64,000 nt of DNA from Gloeobacter morelensis MG652769 (GCF_021018745.1 NZ_CP063845.1:4464001-4528000); one strand, 5' to 3'; counted from the first letter of the stretch, positions 15,782 to 24,104 are shown. Notes: generated by a model not told the origin, from the letters alone. Program-made: numbers and translations.

Positions 15782-17515
15782 TTGAACCGCCGAACGCTGC
15801 CGTTGCTGGCTGCCTTTGTCATCGGATCGGCCGCGCCCGCGGTCGCTCGCGACGGTGTGGTGAGCACCGCCCATCCTCTGGCCACCGAGGCGGGCGTCGA
15901 GATGCTGCGCAAAGGCGGCAACGCCATCGACGCCGCCATCGCCGCGAGCCTCGCCCTGGGTGTGGTCGAGCCGCAGTCCTCGGGAATCGGCGGGGGCGGC
16001 TTCGCGCTGGTGTGGCTTGGGCGGACCGCCGAGGCGCGCGTTCTCGATTTTCGCGAAGCGGCCCCGGGCCAAGCCGCCGCCGCGATGTATCTCGACCGGG
16101 CGGGCAAGGTGATCCCCCGGCTGTCGCTCGACGGTTACCGGGCGGCGGGGGTGCCCGGCCAGGCGGCAGGGCTGGTGAAATTGCAGCAAGCCTACGCGGC
16201 CTTGCCGTTGGTAACCCTGGCTGAACCGGCCATCCGCCTGGCCAGGGAAGGTTTTTTACTCAGCGATCTTGTGCGCGGCCGGATCGAGGCTGCGGCCGCG
16301 CGGCTGGGGCGCGACCCGGAGGCAAGTCGCATCTTTCTAGTGGAGGGTAAAGCCCCCCCGGCGGGTTATCGTCTGCAGCAGCCGGATCTAGCCCGCACCC
16401 TCCAGCTATGGGTCACCAGCGGCGGAGACAGTTTTTATCGGGGCGAGACGGCGGCGGCGATGGCGGCGGCGATGGCCGAGCGCGGCGGGCTGATCTCGCG
16501 CGCCGATCTCGAAAACTACAGCCCCATCTGGCGCACGCCCCTGGTGGGCAGTTACCGGGGGGTACCGGTGGTGACGATGCCGCCACCGGGCAGCGGCGGA
16601 GTGCTCCTGGAGATGCTCAATACCCTCGAAAACTTTAATCTGGCTGCCCAGACGCCGCTCCTGCGCACCCACCTCACCGCCCAGGCGATGAGCCGCGCCT
16701 ACGCCGACCGCTCGCGCTTCTACGGCGACCCGGCCTTCGTGCCGGTGCCTCTCGCCGCGCTGGTGGCCAAAAGCTACGGGGCAGCCCAGAAAAAAACGAT
16801 CTCCCTCGAACGGGCCACCCCTTCAACCCAGATCGTGCCGGGCAGCTTGCTCAACCCCGCCCTCCTGGCCGGATTCCAGAGTTGGGAAGGCCCGCGGCCG
16901 GTCGAAAACACCAGCCACCTGAGCACCATGGACGCCGACGGCAACACCGTAGCCCTCACCCAGACCATCAACGGCGGCTTCGGCGCGGCGGTGGTCGCCC
17001 CCAAAACGGGCATCCTGCTCAACAACGAGATGGACGATTTCGCCGTCGCCCCCGGCGTGCCCAACCTGTTCGGCCTGGTGGGCAGCAAGGCCAATGCCAT
17101 CGCCCCCGGCAAGCGGCCGCTCTCCTCGATGACCCCGACGATCCTGCTTAAAAATGGGCGACCCTGGATCGCTCTGGGTAGTCCCGGCGGGGCGTTTATC
17201 ACCAACGCCGTGCTGCAGACGATTCTAGGCGTGCTCGATTACAAATTGCCCCTGCCGGAGGCAGTGAACGCTCCGCGCATCCATCACCAATGGCAGCCCG
17301 ACCGATTGTTTGTCGAAAAAGCTTATCCTGTGGCCGAGGCAGCGCTCTCCGCCCTGGGTTATGAGCTGCGCGCTATCGAGGCGATGGGCAACGTCCAGGC
17401 GGTTCAGTACGAAGGCCGGTTCGTGGGGGCAAGCGACGGGCGCCGCGAGGGTACCAGCGCCGTCTGGCAGGCGCCCCCTAGGGCTGCTTCTCCGGCTGCT
17501 TCGCCGCGTCGTTGA
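15782..17515 (+). CDS. ggt: Gamma-glutamyltranspeptidase
   Basis: An exported autoprocessing Ntn-hydrolase that cleaves gamma-glutamyl bonds such as in glutathione. The 577-residue protein starts at a TTG (15782) with GGAG eight bases upstream. It has a signal peptide (NRRTLPLLAAFVIG, cut near AVARDG). The large-subunit hallmarks are TAHPLATEAGVEMLRKGGNA and SSGIGGGGFALVW. Autocleavage should occur before the Thr in ENTSHLSTMDADGNT, which becomes the nucleophile of the small subunit. PLSSMTPTILL and GSPGGAFI form the oxyanion region. The longer frame upstream of 15782 lacks a signal peptide at its own N-terminus. Its last 38 bases overlap the end of tatA on the other strand. Confidence 0.93.
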   Translation: MNRRTLPLLAAFVIGSAAPAVARDGVVSTAHPLATEAGVEMLRKGGNAIDAAIAASLALGVVEPQSSGIGGGGFALVWLGRTAEARVLDFREAAPGQAAAAMYLDRAGKVIPRLSLDGYRAAGVPGQAAGLVKLQQAYAALPLVTLAEPAIRLAREGFLLSDLVRGRIEAAAARLGRDPEASRIFLVEGKAPPAGYRLQQPDLARTLQLWVTSGGDSFYRGETAAAMAAAMAERGGLISRADLENYSPIWRTPLVGSYRGVPVVTMPPPGSGGVLLEMLNTLENFNLAAQTPLLRTHLTAQAMSRAYADRSRFYGDPAFVPVPLAALVAKSYGAAQKKTISLERATPSTQIVPGSLLNPALLAGFQSWEGPRPVENTSHLSTMDADGNTVALTQTINGGFGAAVVAPKTGILLNNEMDDFAVAPGVPNLFGLVGSKANAIAPGKRPLSSMTPTILLKNGRPWIALGSPGGAFITNAVLQTILGVLDYKLPLPEAVNAPRIHHQWQPDRLFVEKAYPVAEAALSALGYELRAIEAMGNVQAVQYEGRFVGASDGRREGTSAVWQAPPRAASPAASPRR

Positions 17516-17762
17516 TCTCAACAGGCGGCGGCTGCACCGACTCAACGACGTCGTAGGACCGGTTGGGAGTGGTCTGCGTCGCCGGGGGCTCGGCAAATTC
17601 GCGCTTGACCTCGCGCTCGAAGTCGCGCGAAACGTCCTTGAGCCCGCGCATCACTTTGCCGACGTTCTGCGCCAATTCCGGCAGCTTCTTAGGTCCAAAA
17701 ACCAGCAGGGCGACCGTCCCGATCACCAACAGCTCCAGCGGACCGACACCGAACAGTTCCAT
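17478..17762 (-). CDS. tatA: Twin-arginine translocase subunit TatA/Hcf106-type
   Basis: TatA-family proteins form the Tat pore or receptor in the cytoplasmic membrane, which is also the photosynthetic membrane if the organism lacks thylakoids. The 94-residue protein has the short N-terminal membrane helix (ELLVIGTVALLVFGPKKLPE) with the conserved FGPKKLPEL hinge. An amphipathic helix (LAQNVGKVMRGLKDVSRDFE) and a Pro-rich charged tail follow. It lies directly downstream of psbH on the same strand, an arrangement I recall from other cyanobacteria. Two alternative hairpins sit in the 76-bp gap between them. Its stop overlaps the 3' end of ggt by 38 bases. Confidence 0.9.
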   Translation of the reverse strand: MELFGVGPLELLVIGTVALLVFGPKKLPELAQNVGKVMRGLKDVSRDFEREVKREFAEPPATQTTPNRSYDVVESVQPPPVEINDAAKQPEKQP

Positions 17763-17792
17763 CGAAGTGACCTTCTCGCTTCGTCAAGTATA

Positions 17793-17824
17793 GGGCAGGC
17801 CCCTGCCCATCCAGGGACAGGGGC
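17793..17824 (-). terminator. Alternative overlapping hairpins between psbH and tatA
   Basis: Two stems share bases. GGGCAGG (17793-17799) pairs with CCTGCCC (17802-17808), and GCCCCTG (17799-17805) pairs with CAGGGGC (17818-17824). They cannot form together. They end psbH or attenuate read-through into tatA; there is no T-run after either on the minus strand. Confidence 0.45.
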
Positions 17825-17838
17825 GATGCTCCAAAAGA

Positions 17839-18075
17839 TTAGCGCGACTGTGGGTAATAACCGTAACCCTGAGCGGCCGGGCTTTGCGGCACACCCTCGT
17901 TGACGCCTTCAAGAAGCAAGGAGTTGTTGGCAATCTGCAGGATGATGATGAGAAAGACGCCAAAAAGGGCAATCAAAGCTCCCATGATCGGGGTGGTCCC
18001 CCAACCGGGGCTGGCCTTGCCAATCTCGGAGTTAAGCGGCTTCAATCGGTCTCCTAACCAGGTCCTACGGGCCAT
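17839..18075 (-). CDS. psbH: Photosystem II protein PsbH
   Basis: A 78-residue single-pass subunit of the PSII core that lies near CP47 and supports the QB site and CP47 assembly. The sequence shows the family pattern: a short N-terminal stretch ([17 protein letters not shown]), the invariant [10 protein letters not shown] before the membrane helix ([20 protein letters not shown]), and a lumenal tail. As in other cyanobacteria, the extended phosphorylated N-terminus of plant PsbH is absent. The ATG at 18073-18075 has AGGTG upstream, and a perfect TATAAT -10 box lies at 18106-18111. psbN is divergent 160 bp away. Confidence 0.97.
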   Translation of the reverse strand: MARRTWLGDRLKPLNSEIGKASPGWGTTPIMGALIALFGVFLIIILQIANNSLLLEGVNEGVPQSPAAQGYGYYPQSR

Positions 18076-18105
18076 CAGTGCACCTGTCGCAATGAATGTT
18101 TCTAA

Positions 18106-18111
18106 ATTATA
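18106..18111 (-). promoter_or_regulatory. psbH promoter, -10 box
   Basis: On the minus strand TATAAT lies 30 bp upstream of the psbH ATG. The -35 region is weak (best candidates TTGGGT at 14 bp or AAGTTG at 17 bp), so activator dependence is possible. Confidence 0.45.
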
Positions 18112-18235
18112 CGTATTTTATCGAGACCCAACTTAAACGGGAACTTTTTTATCGAAGCGATCGTAGGAGCCTTCGGTTGCACGCGGTCGGCAAACCTGAC
18201 ACACTGGAGGGGTAAGTTCACATTTCGAAACAGCC

Positions 18236-18367
18236 ATGACCGTAGCGCAGGTTTTCGTCGTCGGCATTCTGGTGTCCCTGGTACTGGTCACGGCCTTCGC
18301 CGTGTACACGGCCTTCGGTCCGCCCTCCAAGAAACTGGCCGATCCTTTTGAGATGCACGAGGATTAA
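18236..18367 (+). CDS. psbN: PsbN, PSII assembly/repair factor
   Basis: A 43-residue peptide: [20 protein letters not shown] begins it, followed by [23 protein letters not shown]. The membrane helix and the conserved [20 protein letters not shown] tail define PsbN. It is not a stable PSII subunit; work on plants shows it is needed for repair from photoinhibition and early PSII assembly. The gene is on the strand opposite its psb neighbours, as it is in plastids. A GGAGGGG lies about 24 bases before the ATG, which is far for a ribosome site. The 3' end faces psbT across a shared bidirectional hairpin. Confidence 0.95.
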   Translation: MTVAQVFVVGILVSLVLVTAFAVYTAFGPPSKKLADPFEMHED

Positions 18368-18421
18368 TCGCTTTTAGGTGCCGGGTTCGAGAAGATTGGC
18401 GCGCATTACCGCACCGAGCCA

Positions 18422-18446
18422 AAAGGCCACCCAATGGGTGGCCTTT
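18422..18446. terminator. Bidirectional terminator between psbN and psbT
   Basis: AAAGGCCACCC (18422-18432) and GGGTGGCCTTT (18436-18446) form an 11-bp perfect stem with an AAT loop. A's at the left end and T's at the right end serve both directions. It ends psbN from the left and psbT from the right. Confidence 0.8.
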
Positions 18447-18476
18447 CGCGCGTTCGTCTGATTGCTGGAAACCTGG

Positions 18477-18581
18477 TTATTTACTCCTCTTCTCCGGAAA
18501 GAAGACGGCAAAGAAGATGGCCAGGATGATGAGGGCCAGAATCAGGACGTAGGTGATGGTGGTGATACCGCTCGAACCCAT
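18477..18581 (-). CDS. psbT: Photosystem II protein PsbT
   Basis: A 34-residue peptide begins MGSSGITTITYVLILALIIL and ends FFAVFFPEKRSK. It has one membrane helix followed by the F-F-x-x-F-x-(P/E)-x basic end that marks PsbT, a small PSII subunit at the dimer interface that helps reassembly after photodamage. It lies directly downstream of psbB on the same strand, the conserved position of psbT in cyanobacteria and plastids. AGAGGAG lies before the ATG. The N-terminus is 3-4 residues longer than typical (MESVAY), so the sequence is divergent, and position supports the call as much as similarity does. Confidence 0.8.
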   Translation of the reverse strand: MGSSGITTITYVLILALIILAIFFAVFFPEKRSK

Positions 18582-18632
18582 ATCGAGAGTGCTCCTCTGA
18601 AAGTAAGCATGGCAAGTGCAACAACGACGGCC

Positions 18633-18648
18633 GGGGGGGCGCCCCCCC
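18633..18648. repeat. G7-CG-C7 palindrome between psbB and psbT
   Basis: GGGGGGGCGCCCCCCC is a perfect 16-bp palindrome, placed 13 bp after the psbB stop and 51 bp before psbT. In mRNA it should give a very stable stem that could stop RNA polymerase or protect the psbB 3' end. Confidence 0.75.
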
Positions 18649-18661
18649 CGTTCATCCTAAG

Positions 18662-20272
18662 CTAGGCCGCCTCGGTCTCATCTCTGCGGGTGGTCGGGTC
18701 GCCCAGCTTCTTGAATACGCCGTATTCGAATTCTTCTTCCTGGCGGGTCGGGTCGACGCCGGTAAACACATCCAAGAAGAGCGTGCGTGCCCCGTGCCAG
18801 ATGTGCCCGAAGAAGAACAACAGCGCGAAGATACCGTGGGCCAGAACGAACCAGCCGCGGGTGCTGGTGCGGAAGACACCGTCGGCATCCTTGGTGTCGA
18901 ACTCGATGAGTTCACCGAGCTGGGAGCGCTTGGCGTAGCTCTTGACCTGGGCCGGATCCTCGAAGCTCTGGCCGTTGAGCTTGCCGCCCACGAAGGAAAC
19001 CGTCACGCCGGTCTGCTCGAAGCTCAGTTGCGATTCGGAGCGCTGGAACGGAATGTCGGCGCGGGGGATGTTGTCTTTGTCGACGAGGACAACCGGCTGG
19101 GTCTCATAGAGGGTGTTCAGGTGAACGACGCGCAGTTCGCGACCTTCCTTGTCCTTGAAGTTGGGCTGACCGAGCCATCCGGTTGCCACACCATCGCCAT
19201 TGTTCATCGGGCCGCCGCGGAACAGACCGCCCTTGGCGGGGCTGTTGCCGACGTAGTCGTAGAACCGCAGGCGCAACGGCACGGCGTTCTCGGCCTCGCC
19301 GCGGCTCATGCCCTTGGCCATGTTGGCGGTCACCAGCTCGTTAATTTTCTTGTCGTAGACCTGGGCATCCCAGAAGTAGCGCACCGGCCCGAACAGCTCC
19401 ACCGGGTTGGTGGCGGTGCCGTACCAGAAGGTACCGGCCACCACGAAGGCGGCAAAGAAGACCGCCGCCAAGGCGCTTGCTAGAACCGTCTCGATGTTGC
19501 CCATGCGCAAGGCGCGGTAGAGCCGCTCCGGTGGACGCACCGCGATGTGAAATATACCGCCCAGGATGCCGACGATGCCGGCGGCGACGTGGTGGGCGGC
19601 GATCCCCGCCGGGTTGTAAGGGTTAAATCCATCCGCACCCCAGGCAAATCCGGTCGGCACTACGACCCCCAGGGCTTCTGGATTCATGCCTTGCAGCAAA
19701 TTGCCGTACTTACCCAGATCGACGTAGATCGGGTCGGCTGAGACCCACATGCCGATGGTTTGCATGTGCACAGCACCGAAACCGAAGCACGCAAGCCCCG
19801 AAAGGAGCAGGTGGATGCCGAAGATCTTGGGCAAATCCAGGCCCAATTCGCCGTTGCGGGGGTTGCGAAACAGTTCGAGATCCCAGTTGACCCAGTGCCA
19901 GCAGGCCGCGAGGAACAACAGACCCGAGAGTACAATGTGGGCCGCGGCGACCCCTTCGAAGGACCAGAAGCCGACGTTGGCGACGTTTGGGTCAATGCGG
20001 TTGCCCAGACCGTCGGCTGTAAAAGGACCGAAGACCGACCAGCCGGACCAGGAGTTGATCACGCCGAGGCGGGCCATAAACGGAATGACGTACATTCCCT
20101 GCCGCCACATCGGGTCGAGAACGGGATCTTCAGGGTTGAAGACAGACGCTTCGAAAAACGCCATCGAGCCCGCCCAACCGGCCACCAGTGCTGTGTGCAT
20201 CAGGTGTACCGCAATCAACCGTCCTGGATCTGAGGTGACAACGGTGTGCACCCGATACCAAGGTAGTCCCAT
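18662..20272 (-). CDS. psbB: Photosystem II CP47 core antenna protein
   Basis: PsbB binds about 16 chlorophylls as the inner antenna of PSII and is essential for its core. The 536-residue sequence opens [20 protein letters not shown] and holds six membrane helices with the chlorophyll-ligand His residues ([50 protein letters not shown]). The large lumenal loop E runs from about residue 265 to 440. The usual length is about 508 residues; the surplus is in loop E and a longer C-terminus ([21 protein letters not shown]). AAGGAGG precedes the ATG. psbT follows 80 bp downstream, and a ferredoxin gene is divergent 249 bp upstream. Confidence 0.99.
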   Translation of the reverse strand: MGLPWYRVHTVVTSDPGRLIAVHLMHTALVAGWAGSMAFFEASVFNPEDPVLDPMWRQGMYVIPFMARLGVINSWSGWSVFGPFTADGLGNRIDPNVANVGFWSFEGVAAAHIVLSGLLFLAACWHWVNWDLELFRNPRNGELGLDLPKIFGIHLLLSGLACFGFGAVHMQTIGMWVSADPIYVDLGKYGNLLQGMNPEALGVVVPTGFAWGADGFNPYNPAGIAAHHVAAGIVGILGGIFHIAVRPPERLYRALRMGNIETVLASALAAVFFAAFVVAGTFWYGTATNPVELFGPVRYFWDAQVYDKKINELVTANMAKGMSRGEAENAVPLRLRFYDYVGNSPAKGGLFRGGPMNNGDGVATGWLGQPNFKDKEGRELRVVHLNTLYETQPVVLVDKDNIPRADIPFQRSESQLSFEQTGVTVSFVGGKLNGQSFEDPAQVKSYAKRSQLGELIEFDTKDADGVFRTSTRGWFVLAHGIFALLFFFGHIWHGARTLFLDVFTGVDPTRQEEEFEYGVFKKLGDPTTRRDETEAA

Positions 20273-20521
20273 CGATCTAGTCCTCCTTAAACTACTCCAG
20301 AAGCAACCAGGATCCTGCTGTCCAAAGCGCCTATACTGCTTTTACCAACGCGGTCCGCTTTTGTGGTTGCCCCAGCTATTGGAAAACAGTATAAAGAAGT
20401 GTAACCAATGCTCAGCAAGAGTGCAACTCTTTTTTGCGGCCCTTTACCGCTCCGTAACACAGCCGGGGATCAAGGGGAGTTGCCGTTTCCCGTCAGCTGA
20501 GACTCCGAAGGCAAGGGGAAG

Positions 20522-20818
20522 ATGGCCACGATCCATTTCGAAGCCGAGGGCACGACCGCCTATGTGATGGACGGTACGATCCTGCGCGATGTGATGCTCG
20601 AAAAACGCATCGATCTTTACAAGGGTATGGCCAAGGTGCTCAACTGCGGTGGGGTGGGCCAATGCGGCACCTGCATCGTCGATATTCTCTCGGGCACGGA
20701 ACACTGTTCGCAGCGCACACCGGTTGAGGATCAGAAGCTGCGCAAGAAGCCTCTCTCCTACCGCCTGGCCTGCCAGACGCTAATCAGTGGTGAGGTACGG
20801 GTGCGTTCAAAGCCCTGA
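20522..20818 (+). CDS. Plant-type [2Fe-2S] ferredoxin
   Basis: A 98-residue electron carrier. The cluster ligands are Cys42, Cys48, Cys51 (NCGGVGQCGTC) and Cys84 (RLACQT). The first spacing, CX5CX2C, is that of the plant-type/adrenodoxin superfamily. An extra Cys62 is present. It is basic toward the C-terminus (KLRKKP, EVRVRSKP), unlike the acidic photosynthetic PetF, so it is a specialised ferredoxin. I recall similar genes beside psbB in other cyanobacteria, but its partner is unknown. GGGGA lies before the ATG, and the probable psbM gene follows after 68 bp, suggesting an operon. Confidence 0.88.
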   Translation: MATIHFEAEGTTAYVMDGTILRDVMLEKRIDLYKGMAKVLNCGGVGQCGTCIVDILSGTEHCSQRTPVEDQKLRKKPLSYRLACQTLISGEVRVRSKP

Positions 20819-20886
20819 TCGTCGCCGCTGGCGCTCCCTGGTGATATCCTGTGTGGAGGACGCGCGCCTGAGGCGATAGAGATTCG

Positions 20887-20976
20887 ATGAACATTGCACT
20901 GCTTGCGATTGCTTTGCTGGTCCTGGTCTGCTGCGGCTTTCTGGTGATTGTCTGGGTCCAGTCCGAGAACAAGTAA
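20887..20976 (+). CDS. psbM: Probable photosystem II protein PsbM
   Basis: A 29-residue peptide, MNIALLAIALLVLVCCGFLV then IVWVQSENK. It aligns with PsbM along its length: the LxxxLLVLVxxxFLxIxxVQS stretch matches the membrane helix and the conserved (Y/W)(I/V)Q(T/S) end of PsbM. PsbM sits at the PSII dimer interface. It is shorter than usual (33-36 residues) and the family Pro is replaced by Cys. The position beside the psbB-linked ferredoxin supports the call. The identification rests on 20-odd residues, so another small PSII or cytochrome b6f subunit is possible. Confidence 0.6.
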   Translation: MNIALLAIALLVLVCCGFLVIVWVQSENK

Positions 20977-20977
20977 G

Positions 20978-20993
20978 CCGGCGCCGGTTTTTT
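20978..20993 (+). terminator. Terminator after the probable psbM
   Basis: CCGGCGCCGG is followed at once by six T's, right after the TAA stop. The self-complementary stem is short, so this is a weak but positionally convincing terminator. The remaining 20994-21338 stretch shows no gene or clear signal. Confidence 0.5.
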
Positions 20994-21338
20994 CCAGGTT
21001 TTGCTGATTTGCTGGGGCAGCTGTCTGCGATGTTGCGGACAGACTGGTCTGGTTTCGGTTTCTCGGCGCCGCGGTGTGCTTGTTGCGACTGTGGTCTACT
21101 GGTTGAGAATTTGTAGTGCGATTCTAGGTTTCGTTGGGCATTCGGAAGTCCAAATGGCTCAGTATGCCTGGAATTTACAATAGTTCACAGCGCTTGTCAG
21201 CTTGCGAACGCATAAACATTCCGGGTTGGCCCTACAACGATGTGGCAACCCATTATCTCCCCTATTTGCGGTAGTTTTGCCGTGGGGTTCATCCGATGGG
21301 CAACCGCGCTACCTCCCTACACCAGAAGGGTTAGGCCC

Positions 21339-23618
21339 ATGCACACAAATTTTTTGCCAGGGAACCACGCTTCGTGCGGCTTTGCGCTCCTGCAGCCAAG
21401 TCGCTTGCTTCCGCTAATGATCCTGCTGACGGTCGCACTCGTCGGCACCCTCTGCCGACCGGCTTTGGCCAGAACGACTGAACAAGTCCTTGCGCCCCAT
21501 CAGCCGGCAAACTTGCCATACTCGCTGGGCAAGCAGCAGACGCCGATGGCCGCCGTATCGGCTCTGCTCGGCGCTCCGGATGGATTCAAGCGGACCGCTG
21601 CAAGCGGTGTCAGGCTTGCCCAGGCTGCACCCGCCAACGACAACTTCGTCGATGCCGAGACGCTCAGCGGCCCCTCGGCCTCGGTGACAGGAACCAACGT
21701 CGGAGCCACCAAAGAACCGGGTGAACCGGATCACGGAGGCGATATCGGTGGCGCTTCGGTCTGGTACACCTGGACGGCACCGACGTCGGGATCGGTGTTT
21801 TTGGATGCATGTCCCAGTTTCTTCAGCAATGTGCTGGCGGTGTACACGGGCGATTCGGTCTCCGCCCTCACACCGGTTACCCAATTTGGTTTCTGCCAAC
21901 AAACGCTTCCGGTCCTAGCCGGTACGACTTACCAGATCGCCATCGACGGCTTGAACTTTGGCTTCGGGCCGTCCACAGGCACCATCAATTTGAACCTGAC
22001 GCTCTTCGAACCGCCCGCCAACGACAACTTCGCCGATCGTGAGACGATCAGCGGTACTGCGGCGACGGTGACGGGCACGAATGTCGCAGCCACCAAGGAA
22101 CCGGGCGAACCCGACCACGGCAGCAATGTTGGCGGTGCCTCGGTCTGGTACACCTGGACGGCACCATTTACGGGTACAGCGACTTTGAACGCCTGCAGCA
22201 GCTTTTTTTCCTTGCTACTGGGAGTCTACACCGGCGACACCGTTTCCGCACTCACGCCAGTCGCCTCCATCGATTCTTGCCAGTTGAATTTCAGTGCCAT
22301 AGCCGGTACGACTTACCAGATCGCCATCGACGGCTTGAACTTCGGCTCCGGGCCGTTCACGGGCACCATCAACTTGAGCTTGTCGCTCTCCGAGCCTCCC
22401 GCCAACGACAACTTCGCCGATCGCGAAGTGATCAGCGGCAAATCGGTGACGGTGTCGGGCAGCAACATCGGTGCCACCCGAGAGGTTGGCGAACCGGTTG
22501 ATCCTTTCGGTAGCGTCGGTGCGTCGGTGTGGTATTCCTGGACAGCGCCTACCTCCGGCACGGTCACCCTGACCACCGTCACCAGTTCCTTCAGCCCACT
22601 GTTGTCCGTCTTTACGGGCGATGCGGTCTCCAGCCTGACACCGGTGGCCTCTTCGAGCTTCTCGCTGACTTTCGAGGCCGTGGCCGGTACGACTTATCAA
22701 ATTTCTGTGGACGGATTTTCCGACACCGGCACATTTACGTTGTCGTTGTCACTGGCTCCACCCAATGACGATTTTGCCGATGCAACGGTCATCCCGAGCA
22801 AGCGCCAACCCCTGCTGTACGTGCAGCGGGCCGGCAACGAAGGAGCGACCAAGGAATTCGATGAACCCGAACATGCCGCCAATCCCGGCGGCAAATCGCT
22901 CTGGTGGACCTGGACAGCCGCTACCACCGGTCCGGTCAGCGTTTCCACCAAAGGCAGCAACTTCAACACGTTGCTGGCGGTTTACCAGGGTGACTCGCTT
23001 GCCTCGCTCATCCTGGTGGCCGCCAATGACGACCTGCCCACCCGTCCCCAGAGCGGCGTGACGTTCACCGCCGTAGCCGGCAATACCTACAAAATCGCGG
23101 TGGATGGCTCCAGCGTCGATTTTGGGACTGCAGCTTCGGGCAGAGTGCTCTTCTCGCTGACCAGCCAGATCCAGTCGCTTGCCACAAGCGACATGAACGG
23201 CGACGGCAAGGCCGACAGGTTGGTAAGAAACCACCAGAGCGGCACCAACACTCTGCAGTTGATGGACGGCGACCGCGTGGCGCGCACAGTGGCCCTGCCC
23301 GCCCTGGGTGAGGGGTTCTGGCTGGCTGGTGCTGCTGGAGACCTTAACGGCGACGGACACCGCGATATCTTCTGGCGCAACCACGCCACGGGCGAAAACA
23401 GTGTCTGGCTGATGAAAGGCACCCGACGCCTCTCCACCCTGGCTTTGCCCCCGCTCGGGGATTTGCAATGGCAGATGGCCGGCACCGGCGATTTCAACGG
23501 TGACCGCAAGCCGGACATCGTCTGGCGTCATCCCGACGCAGCTAAGGGCTTTGTCTGGCTGATGGACGGCACCAAGGTGCTAAAAGCCCTCCCCACCCAT
23601 CTGTTCACGCGCAAATAG
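21339..23618 (+). CDS. Exported repeat protein: four beta-sandwich repeats plus FG-GAP/VCBS repeats
   Basis: A 759-residue secreted or surface protein. After a long signal sequence (SRLLPLMILLTVALVGTLC, ending ALAR) come four repeats of roughly 120 residues. Each starts PANDNFAD/PPNDDFAD and contains GATKEPGEPDH, SVWYTWTAP and AGTTYQIAIDG. These resemble bacterial pre-peptidase C-terminal beta-sandwich domains. The last 150 residues carry three VCBS/FG-GAP repeats with Ca-binding loops (DMNGDGKAD, DLNGDGHRD, DFNGDRKPD). No catalytic domain is present, so adhesion or a cell-surface role is likely. The start at 21339 has AAGGG upstream; a GTG/ATG at 21240 would add 33 residues. Repeats one to three are nearly identical in DNA over short blocks. 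Confidence 0.8.
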   Translation: MHTNFLPGNHASCGFALLQPSRLLPLMILLTVALVGTLCRPALARTTEQVLAPHQPANLPYSLGKQQTPMAAVSALLGAPDGFKRTAASGVRLAQAAPANDNFVDAETLSGPSASVTGTNVGATKEPGEPDHGGDIGGASVWYTWTAPTSGSVFLDACPSFFSNVLAVYTGDSVSALTPVTQFGFCQQTLPVLAGTTYQIAIDGLNFGFGPSTGTINLNLTLFEPPANDNFADRETISGTAATVTGTNVAATKEPGEPDHGSNVGGASVWYTWTAPFTGTATLNACSSFFSLLLGVYTGDTVSALTPVASIDSCQLNFSAIAGTTYQIAIDGLNFGSGPFTGTINLSLSLSEPPANDNFADREVISGKSVTVSGSNIGATREVGEPVDPFGSVGASVWYSWTAPTSGTVTLTTVTSSFSPLLSVFTGDAVSSLTPVASSSFSLTFEAVAGTTYQISVDGFSDTGTFTLSLSLAPPNDDFADATVIPSKRQPLLYVQRAGNEGATKEFDEPEHAANPGGKSLWWTWTAATTGPVSVSTKGSNFNTLLAVYQGDSLASLILVAANDDLPTRPQSGVTFTAVAGNTYKIAVDGSSVDFGTAASGRVLFSLTSQIQSLATSDMNGDGKADRLVRNHQSGTNTLQLMDGDRVARTVALPALGEGFWLAGAAGDLNGDGHRDIFWRNHATGENSVWLMKGTRRLSTLALPPLGDLQWQMAGTGDFNGDRKPDIVWRHPDAAKGFVWLMDGTKVLKALPTHLFTRK

Positions 23619-23647
23619 CGAAGAGCTGTCTTCGCCGACCGGTCAAA

Positions 23648-23683
23648 CCCCCGCAGCCTCGCCTGCGGGGGTTTCTATTTTCA
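23648..23683 (+). terminator. Rho-independent terminator of the repeat-protein gene
   Basis: CCCCCGCAG (23648-23656) pairs with CTGCGGGGG (23663-23671) around a 6-base loop, followed by TTTCTATTTT. It lies 29 bp after the stop codon, a classic intrinsic terminator. Confidence 0.85.
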
Positions 23684-23819
23684 CAGCCTAGGGGGACGAA
23701 ACGATATCTACTTTGGGGCTCGGATGTTTCTGCCTCCAGGCGGAATCGGCTTCGACGACAAAGGCTGCACTATTAGACCGAGTACCGTTTGCCGCAGTGA
23801 CATTTTAAGGAGTCTCCAG

Positions 23820-24089
23820 ATGCGCAAGTTTGTCGCTCTTCTTGCCGGTGTCGCTCTCATCGGCAGCTTCGCCCCGCAGGCGATGGCCCAGACTGGTTCG
23901 ATGGAAAAGACCGAGAGCAAAACCGGAGCCCAGACCAAGACGACAACCAAAGAAGACAGCAACAGCATGGGTGAGATGCGCGAGCGCCAGGTCGAATCCG
24001 ACAAGCGTGCCAAGACCCAGCGCTCCGAAGCGGGCAAAGAGACCAGAGAAAAGACCAGCGAAGTGAACAAGGAAGTAGAAAAGCCTTAG
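23820..24089 (+). CDS. Small exported hydrophilic protein, hypothetical
   Basis: An 89-residue protein with a clear signal peptide (MRKFVALLAGVALIGSFAPQ, cut after AMA-Q). The mature part is extremely polar and almost free of hydrophobics: repeats of K/E/T such as TESKTGAQTKTTTKEDSN and EAGKETREKTSEVNKEVEK. It should be disordered or form a charged coil in the periplasm. GGAG sits seven bases before the ATG. No family is recognised. It ends 15 bp from the convergent coaX stop. Confidence 0.65.
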   Translation: MRKFVALLAGVALIGSFAPQAMAQTGSMEKTESKTGAQTKTTTKEDSNSMGEMRERQVESDKRAKTQRSEAGKETREKTSEVNKEVEKP

Positions 24090-24104
24090 CGGCTTTGTCG
24101 CCAT

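Noticed and set aside
18368-18421. tRNA-like GGTTCGAGAAG stretch after psbN
   Set aside because: The T-arm-like bases have no matching acceptor, D or anticodon stems around them.
20994-21338. 60-70 codon frames before the large repeat protein
   Set aside because: Cys- and Arg-rich random-looking peptides without a start site; they appear to be non-coding upstream DNA.
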